Source of the DNA: Methanobacterium sp.
Lineage (GTDB): Archaea; Methanobacteriota; Methanobacteria; Methanobacteriales; Methanobacteriaceae
Assembly (NCBI GenBank): GCA_003164415.1
Contig: PLTK01000156.1
Coordinates: 1-5,713, forward strand
Length of the DNA stretch: 5,713 nt
Reading direction: 5' to 3'
Each line of letters opens with the position of its first letter. Positions within the stretch are counted from its first letter, which is position 1. The notes under the pieces were generated by a model that worked only from the letters and a program-made list of their open reading frames with translations, was not told where the DNA came from and ran no database searches. Shown in pieces: positions 1 through 5,057 of the stretch. The translations under genes were made by a program, and so were the position numbers.

Positions 1-747
1 ATTGATATAATTAAAAATTTGACCAGTGGTGTACCGGGTAAACATAAAGCAGGAGGACAGTCACAGCGAAGATTTGATCGTCTTATAGATCTTGCTGCAC
101 ACGAATTTCTGAAAAGAATTGGAAACCATATGAACGAGGCTTTTTTAGATGTTCCTGAACTTAAAGGCGTTATTATTGGGGGTCCAGGTCATACAAAAGA
201 CGAATTTGTTGAAGGGGATTATTTACACCATGAAATAAAAAATAAATTAATAACAACAGTTGACACATCATACACTGGAGAATTTGGCATAAGGGAAGTC
301 ATGGAAAAGTCAATGGATGTACTCACAGAAATAGATGTTGTAAGGGAAAAAAAACTAGTTCAGAAGTTTTTAGTTGAATTAATCAATGAACACGGGTTAG
401 CTTCATATGGTGAGGCCGAAGTTAGACGAAACCTCGAGTTAGGAGCTGTTGAAACACTTTTATTATCAGAAGACCTTAAATCAAAGAGAATTAACTACGA
501 GTGCCAATCGTGTGGTAAAACAGTGCAAAAAACTATCAAAAACGAAACTGAAGTTAAAGATAAAACATGCCCAGATTGTAATGAAAAGATGAAGGTAGAT
601 GAGGCTGAAGATGTCATTGATGACTTAGTTGATCTCGCAGAGGAAATAGGATCAGACGTAGAGCTAATATCTACAGAAACCGAAGAAGGGACTCAATTAT
701 TAAAGGCTTTTGGTGGTATTGGAGCCATATTAAGATACAGACCATAA
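1..747 (+). CDS. prf1: Peptide chain release factor aRF1, C-terminal part (5' end outside window)
   Basis: Archaeal class I release factor, which recognises stop codons in the ribosomal A site and triggers hydrolysis of peptidyl-tRNA. The reading frame is open from base 1, and the apparent TTG start at 19 is internal, so the N-terminal stop-codon recognition domain (NIKS region) is missing. The visible 248 residues begin just before the catalytic loop KHKAGGQSQRRF, with the GGQ motif encoded at 52-60. The middle domain and the C-terminal domain follow. A four-cysteine zinc-ribbon-like mini-domain (CQSC at visible residues 168-171, CPDC at 190-193) is typical of archaeal aRF1. The protein ends in the conserved run FGGIGAILRY. 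Full-length family members are about 410-420 residues, so roughly 165-170 residues lie upstream. The gene converges with gfcR. Identification is secure from the GGQ context and the C-terminus. Confidence 0.96.
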   Translation: MDIIKNLTSGVPGKHKAGGQSQRRFDRLIDLAAHEFLKRIGNHMNEAFLDVPELKGVIIGGPGHTKDEFVEGDYLHHEIKNKLITTVDTSYTGEFGIREVMEKSMDVLTEIDVVREKKLVQKFLVELINEHGLASYGEAEVRRNLELGAVETLLLSEDLKSKRINYECQSCGKTVQKTIKNETEVKDKTCPDCNEKMKVDEAEDVIDDLVDLAEEIGSDVELISTETEEGTQLLKAFGGIGAILRYRP

Positions 748-750
748 ACC

Positions 751-775
751 TTTTTTTATTTCTCTTTTATTTCAT
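751..775 (+). terminator. Probable T-tract terminator of prf1
   Basis: Starting 4 nt after the aRF1 stop codon there is a run of seven T (751-757) followed by further T-rich sequence to about 775. Archaeal RNA polymerase commonly terminates on T-rich tracts in the non-template strand without needing a hairpin, and I see no strong stem before it. The assignment rests on position and composition only. Confidence 0.5.
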
Positions 776-960
776 ACGTTTTAATGAAATTCTTTTTTGA
801 TTTAATTAATACTAAAAATATTACCAGATTAAGAATAGGAACAACTAAACCGTTTCATATTTGAAGCTAGGATCTGATACATGCTATTTATTTAATTATA
901 ATTTAAGTTGGAATGGAATGATAGAACCTTCAAACAACAACACTTTGATCCTATATATTT

Positions 961-990
961 TAAAAAAGAGTTATAAAAATAGAAAATAAA
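961..990 (-). terminator. Probable T-tract terminator of the hemC-oxidoreductase-gfcR unit
   Basis: Read on the minus strand, sequence starting about 25 nt after the gfcR stop is T-rich, with runs of four (986-983), five (979-975) and six (967-962) T. This suits archaeal T-tract termination at the end of the minus-strand operon. A short palindrome lies upstream at 1005-1020, but it is separated from the T-tracts by about 15 nt, so this is not a classical hairpin-plus-U terminator. Confidence 0.5.
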
Positions 991-1004
991 TCTTGATACG
1001 AGTA

Positions 1005-1020
1005 AGGATAAAATTATCCT
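1005..1020. repeat. 16-bp palindrome overlapping the gfcR stop codon
   Basis: AGGATAA and TTATCCT form perfect 7-bp arms around a central AA. The palindrome contains the last codons and the TAA stop (1016-1014) of gfcR. The 2-nt centre is too short for a good RNA loop; with inner pairs open, a stem of about 5-6 bp remains possible. It could contribute to 3'-end formation, bind a dimeric protein, or be coincidence. Confidence 0.5.
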
Positions 1021-1616
1021 AATCTACTGACCTTTATCAAAGATTCTACAGGGACATTTTCAACTTCTGAAATACCTGCTTTATCAATTAATACAACAAC
1101 AGCTATTGGTACCGCACCAAGATCCTTGAATACCCTAGCAGCATCACTTATAGTTCTTCCGCTGGTTATGACATCGTCTACAATAACTACTTTTCGACCT
1201 TCAACAGAAGCGAAATTACTACTAATAGCACCTTTGGCATCTTCTTCCATTTTCCTGTGCTTGATGGGATGGAATACTGATATGTCTGCACCTAATATTT
1301 CTGCCATCATGGTTGCAAAGGGTATACCACTAACAGTTATACCAACTATCACATCGGGCTCACCATACTTGAGTGCCATGTCTGCCATTGCTGCTGAAAC
1401 ATATTTCATTCGTATGGAACTTCCACCTAAACTGTTCCAGTTTATAGCAAAATCAATTGGTGCTTTTTCAGATTTGTCTTGATTATTGCTATCTTTCCCT
1501 TGTAAGATAAGCCATCTTGCAGTATCCTTGGAGACGTTTAATTCATCAGCTATTTCTCCAGTTGTAAAACCTCTATTTCTAAGCTCATAGGCCTTTTTAA
1601 TGAGTTTTTCATTCAT
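1014..1616 (-). CDS. gfcR: GfcR-like / PyrE-like regulator (HTH plus phosphoribosyltransferase domain)
   Basis: A 200-residue protein with an N-terminal helix-turn-helix (about residues 17-38: TTGEIADELNVSKDTARWL) and a type I phosphoribosyltransferase fold. The PRPP-binding signature VVIVDDVITSGRT is at 143-155, and the segment VGITVSGIPFA near 91-101 resembles the family's first active-site loop. This architecture defines the archaeal PyrE-like GfcR family. In haloarchaea GfcR is a transcription regulator of sugar catabolism, and the domain is thought to act as a sensor rather than as orotate phosphoribosyltransferase. Its targets in a methanogen cannot be read from sequence. I chose ATG at 1616 (MNEKLIKK). 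An alternative GTG at 1625 adds three residues (MQI) and is nearly as plausible. It is the last gene of the hemC unit, starting 24 bp after the oxidoreductase stop. Family assignment is firm; regulatory function is inferred from homology. Confidence 0.88.
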   Translation of the reverse strand: MNEKLIKKAYELRNRGFTTGEIADELNVSKDTARWLILQGKDSNNQDKSEKAPIDFAINWNSLGGSSIRMKYVSAAMADMALKYGEPDVIVGITVSGIPFATMMAEILGADISVFHPIKHRKMEEDAKGAISSNFASVEGRKVVIVDDVITSGRTISDAARVFKDLGAVPIAVVVLIDKAGISEVENVPVESLIKVSRLG

Positions 1617-1624
1617 GATTTGCA

Positions 1625-1634
1625 CACCCGCCTC
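1625..1634 (-). promoter_or_regulatory. Shine-Dalgarno region of gfcR
   Basis: The minus strand reads GAGGCGGGTG. GAGG (1634-1631) is 5 nt before a GTG at 1625, while GGTG (1628-1625) is 8 nt before the ATG at 1616. Both are partial matches to the archaeal GGAGGTGATC consensus, so the motif does not fully decide between the two starts. Confidence 0.5.
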
Positions 1635-1640
1635 ATCAAT

Positions 1641-2594
1641 TTAACATTCATTCATGTTTACAGGGGTCATTTTCTTTGCTGATTTCATGGCTGCAAGAAC
1701 AACCTTCAAGGCGTGAATTCCATCTTCCCCTGTTATTTTAGGTTCCTCATCATTTGTTACTGAAGATAAGAATGATTTAAGTTCTTCTTTAAGAGGTTCT
1801 TTGTGAGCTACTTCGACTTTTTGGGCATTCTTACCATAGACCTCAACTGTCTGATCTATGTAATCTAGGGAAAGAATCCCTTCCACACCCGTAATTTCCA
1901 GTTGTCTTTTTTTGTAGGGAGTTAACCAGTTTGTTTCAAGGATACCAACCACTCCATTTTCAAACTTCATCATTATCTCAGCATGATCTTCATATTCACA
2001 TTTTTCAAGACGACTGCCCATATTTGCATAAACACGATGTGCTGGACTGTCCAAAAGGTAAAACATGATATCGACTTCATGTATAGCAAGATCTATTGTT
2101 ACACCCACATCTTTAATTCTAGGTGGAAATGGTCCTACCCTCTTGGCAGAAGCTGATACAACTTCTCCAATAACACCCTCTTCCATAAGACGTTTAGCCT
2201 CAACAACAGCCGGGTTAAATCTTTCAACATGTCCAGTTGCTAACTTAACCCCTGCTTCATGGGCTGCGTTTACCATATCTTTTGCCTCGTCTAAAGTGAA
2301 TGCTATTGGTTTTTCAACCAGAACATGTTTTCCTTGTTCAATTGCACCCATTACAACATCATAATGGTAGGTTGTGGGTACACAAACACTTACCACATCT
2401 ATTTCGGGCATCTTCAGTATGTTGTCATAGTCAACAAATCCCACAGTGTTAAATTCTTTTGAAACTTCTGCTAGAGTTCCCCTCATAAGATCGGAAACAG
2501 CCATTAAATTAGCATTTTCAAGTTCAGAATAAACTCTTACATGGTTGTAACCCATAGCTCCGACACCGACTACACCAACATTAACCTTACTCAA
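1641..2594 (-). CDS. Gfo/Idh/MocA-family NAD(P)-dependent oxidoreductase
   Basis: A 317-residue cytosolic dehydrogenase of normal family length. The N-terminal Rossmann fold starts immediately with the dinucleotide motif GVGAMG (residues 10-15). The family motif EKP (94-96) contains the lysine usually involved in catalysis or cofactor contact. The C-terminal half has VERFNP (123-128) and IDLAIHEVD (167-175), whose His172 fits the conserved catalytic-site histidine. The stretch VGPFPPRIKDVG (153-164) resembles UDP-N-acetylglucosamine 3-dehydrogenase-type members, so a nucleotide-sugar substrate is possible but unproven. The start is a TTG at 2594, supported by a strong Shine-Dalgarno sequence 7 nt upstream and by the proximity of the Rossmann motif. 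It overlaps the 3' end of hemC by 4 bp, which indicates cotranscription. A tetrapyrrole role is not implied by the sequence. Family call is firm; substrate is unknown. Confidence 0.9.
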   Translation of the reverse strand: MSKVNVGVVGVGAMGYNHVRVYSELENANLMAVSDLMRGTLAEVSKEFNTVGFVDYDNILKMPEIDVVSVCVPTTYHYDVVMGAIEQGKHVLVEKPIAFTLDEAKDMVNAAHEAGVKLATGHVERFNPAVVEAKRLMEEGVIGEVVSASAKRVGPFPPRIKDVGVTIDLAIHEVDIMFYLLDSPAHRVYANMGSRLEKCEYEDHAEIMMKFENGVVGILETNWLTPYKKRQLEITGVEGILSLDYIDQTVEVYGKNAQKVEVAHKEPLKEELKSFLSSVTNDEEPKITGEDGIHALKVVLAAMKSAKKMTPVNMNEC

Positions 2595-3463
2595 ATATAA
2601 TCCTCCATCATAAGTTTTGCAGCTTTCAAACCCAATTTACTGGCTTCATCTGCAGAACCTTCCACATTAACTCTTGAAAGTACTTTCCCTTCTTTATTAA
2701 GGAGTACTCCACAGAGTTTAAGTTTATTCTCGTTTATCCTTGCAGAAACACCAAGAGGCCACTGACAACCCACCCCTAACTCTTCAAGAACCTTTTTTTC
2801 AGCGGTAACTTCTTGATAGGAAGGGATGTGATTCAACATCTCTAATATATTTCTTTTATTACTATCTTCTCTAGCAACAACTGCAATTGCTCCCTGCCCT
2901 GCTGCAGGTGTGAAATATTCGATTGAAAATCTTTGTTTTATATGTTCAGTTAGACCGAGTCTTTTTAAACCTGCCTCGGCCATTATTGTTGCATCGTAAT
3001 CTCCACTTAATACTTTATTTATTCTTGTATCTATATTTCCCCTTATTGTTTTTATATTAAAATCTTTTTCATGATAATTACAGAAAGCTTCCCTTCTAAT
3101 ACTGCTGGTGCCTACTATCGCACCAGATGGGATTTCATCCCACCCATACTTCGAAACAAGTACCTCATTTGGAGATTCCCTTTTGGGTACAGCAACTATC
3201 ATAAGATCCCCATCAAGTTCTGTAGGCAGATCTTTTAGACTGTGTACAGCAAAATCTACATCCCCATTCAATACAGCATTATCAAGCTCTCGAGTAAATA
3301 TTCCTTTGGCATCGATGTTGTATAATTGGGAATCTTGGATGTTATCTCCTGTAGTTTTGATAATCTCCATATCTATTTTTTCATCTGTTAATCTTGATAA
3401 TTCACTAATTATACCATTTGTCTGAGCAGTTGCAAGACTGCTTCCCCTAGTGCCAACTTTCAA
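2591..3463 (-). CDS. hemC: Hydroxymethylbilane synthase (porphobilinogen deaminase)
   Basis: This enzyme polymerises four porphobilinogen molecules into hydroxymethylbilane, the precursor of uroporphyrinogen III and so of sirohydrochlorin, F430, cobamides and any haem. The 290-residue length is near normal. Visible motifs are the N-terminal GTRGSSLATAQT (4-15), KTTGD (36-40), AVHSLKDLP (72-80) with the catalytic aspartate at 78, GTSSIRR (118-124), RGNIDTR (141-147), and GVGCQWPLG (230-238). Cys233 of that last motif should carry the dipyrromethane cofactor by thioether linkage. I chose the TTG at 3463 (MKVGTRGS) because a near-consensus Shine-Dalgarno sequence sits at the right distance and the N-terminus then matches the family. 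The upstream ATG at 3472, which would add MIF, lies inside that motif. It is the first gene of a three-gene unit. Confidence 0.96.
   Translation of the reverse strand: MKVGTRGSSLATAQTNGIISELSRLTDEKIDMEIIKTTGDNIQDSQLYNIDAKGIFTRELDNAVLNGDVDFAVHSLKDLPTELDGDLMIVAVPKRESPNEVLVSKYGWDEIPSGAIVGTSSIRREAFCNYHEKDFNIKTIRGNIDTRINKVLSGDYDATIMAEAGLKRLGLTEHIKQRFSIEYFTPAAGQGAIAVVAREDSNKRNILEMLNHIPSYQEVTAEKKVLEELGVGCQWPLGVSARINENKLKLCGVLLNKEGKVLSRVNVEGSADEASKLGLKAAKLMMEDYI
2600..2606 (-). promoter_or_regulatory. Shine-Dalgarno of the oxidoreductase, inside the hemC 3' end
   Basis: The minus strand reads GGAGGAT, with a full GGAGG core 7 nt before the TTG start at 2594. The motif lies within the last codons of hemC (MMEDYI), so the two genes share sequence. 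It is the main evidence for the non-ATG start and suggests translational coupling. Confidence 0.85.
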
Positions 3464-3467
3464 AAAA

Positions 3468-3476
3468 ATCATCTCC
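3468..3476 (-). promoter_or_regulatory. Shine-Dalgarno of hemC that decides a TTG start
   Basis: The minus strand reads GGAGATGAT, an 8-of-9 match to the archaeal consensus GGAGGTGAT. It ends 4 nt before TTG at 3463, and the GGAG core is 9 nt away. The in-frame ATG at 3472-3470 is embedded in this motif and directly abuts GGAG, leaving no spacer. The ATG is therefore unlikely to be the real start on a leadered mRNA. Confidence 0.75.
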
Positions 3477-3502
3477 AGTAGGAAATTTCGGCTATCCCTA
3501 GA

Positions 3503-3522
3503 TTATTTATTAAATTATATCC
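3503..3522 (-). promoter_or_regulatory. Possible archaeal promoter (TATA box) of hemC
   Basis: The minus strand reads GGATATAATTTAATAAATAA: a purine pair that could be part of a BRE, followed by a TATA-like stretch (ATATAATTTA, 3520-3511). If this is the TATA box, transcription would begin about 25 nt downstream, near 3490. That leaves a 5' leader of roughly 25-30 nt containing the Shine-Dalgarno sequence. The region is AT-rich throughout, so TATA-like strings are expected by chance; the support is position and spacing. Confidence 0.4.
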
Positions 3523-3541
3523 TATTAAAATTACGTTTATT

Positions 3542-3573
3542 AGATTAAAAGTTCTGAATTTAAGATTAAAAGT
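3542..3573. repeat. Direct repeat pair, 11-bp units spaced 21 bp, upstream of hemC
   Basis: AGATTAAAAGT occurs at 3542-3552 and again at 3563-3573, a start-to-start distance of 21 bp or about two helical turns. Both copies are followed by CTG, with one extra T in the first copy. The pair sits just upstream of the candidate hemC TATA box, a position suitable for an activator or regulator site. No binding protein is identifiable from sequence. Confidence 0.55.
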
Positions 3574-3594
3574 CTGTTGTAATGATCTTAAATT
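3557..3594. repeat. 10-bp inverted repeat in the cfbE-hemC gap
   Basis: AATTTAAGAT (3557-3566) is the exact reverse complement of ATCTTAAATT (3585-3594), with an 18-bp centre. Each arm has a single G/C base, so an RNA hairpin would be weak. It overlaps one copy of the direct repeat. It may be an operator, a weak 3' hairpin for the cfbE transcript, or a chance feature of AT-rich DNA. Confidence 0.4.
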
Positions 3595-3688
3595 TGAGTG
3601 ATCATAACCAACTTAATTAAAACTCCTAGTGATTGATTCTTGTATAATCTCTAATAAATGTTACCATGCAAAGTTCTAAATTCTTAAT

Positions 3689-5053
3689 TTATCTATTTTT
3701 TAAATCTGAAAAGTTGGATCTATAAATAAGGAGTACGTTTTTAAGGTTCTTATCAACTATAGTTTCCATTGCATCATCCAAATCATTGAAGTAAATAGAA
3801 TTTCTTTTTATAATATTTTTAACACTTGCACCCAATTTATCTACAAGAATTAACGGTATATCCTCATCTATTCCTTCTAAAACATCTGAAACTGATTCTT
3901 CATCTATTTCTTCACATGTAACCCCATATTTACCGCCAAATATGACCCCTAAACTGTCCATATTTTTGGCCATAGATATTGCTTTCTTTACAGAAGTAAC
4001 ATTGAGTCCAGGATTTATTTCTTCTATGATACGAATCCCATCTTGTTCATTTATGGAAGTCCTACCTTTTACACCCTTAAAATTATTCAGACCTTCTCTT
4101 ATTTTTTCAATTGATACTCCTAATGTTAAAGATGCACATACTGCTGCAAGTACATTTGTAATATGTATAGGTGCGGGTGCAAATGTTGACACTTCAAAGG
4201 ACTCGTTTAGGATCTGTTGGTTAGATGTTTTGAAATCAACGATATCAATTTGAAAGTTAGTTTTATCGAACCCAAATTGTATTTGCGATGCAGTTAAATT
4301 TGCACTATTTTTAGTATTTGTTGAGTTTCCAAATGTATTTGTTTTTCCATAGAATTCAGAGTATTTGGAATTGTAAGATTCAATTTCACATGCAACTGCC
4401 TTGCTTTTAAATATCTGTCTCTTAGCCTCGCTGGCAGTTCTTGAATTCCTTGCTATAGGATAGTCCTCGGCCAAATTGGTTAATATACCCACATCGGCCA
4501 ACCCTGTACCCCCAAGAGATGTTTCAAATATACATATACCTCTTTCATAGCCTTCAGAGAGTTTCCATGCTTCAATTATGCTTGCAGGAGTTATGCTAAT
4601 ATCTCTTTTTAAAACCTTCCATTCACCTTCTTCAACAACCTCAACACCCAAACTGCTTAAGACTAAAGGATTTGAATCCTTGAATATTTCTTTTAACATC
4701 CAGACAATACTTGTTTTTCCTTTAACACCTGTAACTTCAATTATAGGAATGTTTATTCTATCATTTAATAAATATCCCACGGCTTCATGATGGGATAAGG
4801 TGACATCATAATCGAGTTTGCAATGAACTGGTGCCACTATCGTTAAATCTGATTCAACTATCTGATTCTTATATTCTTTAATATCATCCAAACTTTCAAG
4901 GAAGGTTAAACCTTTACTTTTGAGCTCTTCAATTCTCAAAGGGTCCATGGATTTATAAATATCCAATGCTAAAACTTCAGTCCCGGGTATTTTCATAAAT
5001 TCAGAGGATATTAATAATCCGCCATGAGTCATATCAACTACTAAAACCTTCAT
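3689..5053 (-). CDS. cfbE: Mur-ligase family protein, probable coenzyme F430 synthase
   Basis: A 454-residue ATP-dependent ligase. CfbE closes the last carbocyclic ring of F430, activating a propionate side chain of seco-F430 with ATP. The sequence shows an N-terminal domain opening MKVLVVDMTHGG, unlike peptidoglycan Mur ligases. The ATP P-loop GVKGKTS is at 109-115, FETSLGG at 176-182 and TNLAEDY at 192-198. Lys211 (AKRQIF) aligns with the carbamylated Mur lysine. HITNVLAA (297-304) and GVKGR (327-331) lead into the C-terminal ligase domain. An Asn/Thr/Ser-rich loop lies at 237-256. I chose ATG 5053 over ATG 5065: the latter abuts its own GGGG motif and adds MYKS before the family-like start. 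It begins 4 bp after nadK and lies upstream of hemC, which supports an F430 role. The main alternative is another archaeal Mur ligase, such as a pseudomurein enzyme. Confidence 0.8.
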   Translation of the reverse strand: MKVLVVDMTHGGLLISSEFMKIPGTEVLALDIYKSMDPLRIEELKSKGLTFLESLDDIKEYKNQIVESDLTIVAPVHCKLDYDVTLSHHEAVGYLLNDRINIPIIEVTGVKGKTSIVWMLKEIFKDSNPLVLSSLGVEVVEEGEWKVLKRDISITPASIIEAWKLSEGYERGICIFETSLGGTGLADVGILTNLAEDYPIARNSRTASEAKRQIFKSKAVACEIESYNSKYSEFYGKTNTFGNSTNTKNSANLTASQIQFGFDKTNFQIDIVDFKTSNQQILNESFEVSTFAPAPIHITNVLAAVCASLTLGVSIEKIREGLNNFKGVKGRTSINEQDGIRIIEEINPGLNVTSVKKAISMAKNMDSLGVIFGGKYGVTCEEIDEESVSDVLEGIDEDIPLILVDKLGASVKNIIKRNSIYFNDLDDAMETIVDKNLKNVLLIYRSNFSDLKNR

Positions 5054-5057
5054 AGAT

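Larger units (their letters stand above)
748..1013. other. AT-rich intergenic region between convergent genes
   Basis: This 266-bp stretch separates the 3' ends of prf1 (+) and gfcR (-). It holds T-rich tracts at both ends in the orientation expected for terminators of each gene. I see no tRNA fold, no clear C/D box pair, and no ORF with a credible ribosome binding site; a 26-codon ATG frame at 784-864 has no Shine-Dalgarno motif. A 7-bp inverted repeat (TAGGATC near 869, GATCCTA near 948) has arms about 70 bp apart and is probably chance. Otherwise I see nothing in it. Confidence 0.6.
3473..3688. other. Intergenic region between cfbE and hemC
   Basis: This 216-bp AT-rich stretch is the only sizeable gap in the minus-strand gene row. 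It carries the hemC Shine-Dalgarno sequence, a possible TATA box, and the direct and inverted repeats listed separately. I see no strong T-tract after the cfbE stop on the minus strand, so read-through from cfbE into hemC cannot be excluded. No small ORF or structured RNA is evident. Confidence 0.6.

Noticed and set aside
802..809. TTAATTAA palindrome, also present at 3613-3620
   Set aside because: Short all-AT palindromes are expected by chance in DNA of this composition.
784..864. 26-codon ATG reading frame in the prf1-gfcR intergenic region
   Set aside because: No Shine-Dalgarno motif, AT-driven composition, no recognisable domain, and it sits in a likely terminator region.
869..954. TAGGATC / GATCCTA inverted repeat in the convergent intergenic region
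   Set aside because: Only 7 bp per arm with about 70 bp between and no extension; compatible with chance.
1126..1482. 118-residue + strand open frame opposite gfcR
   Set aside because: It is antisense to a gene with clear HTH and PRPP motifs and has no independent domain or ribosome binding site; a shadow frame.
2065..2364. 99-residue + strand open frame opposite the oxidoreductase
   Set aside because: Shadow of a conserved coding sequence; composition is Ser/Thr/Ile rich as expected from the antisense frame.
3108..3425. 105-residue + strand open frame opposite hemC
   Set aside because: Shadow of hemC, whose motifs explain the region fully.
3942..4253. 103-residue + strand open frame opposite cfbE
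   Set aside because: Shadow frame; its hydrophobic look comes from the complement of polar and charged codons.
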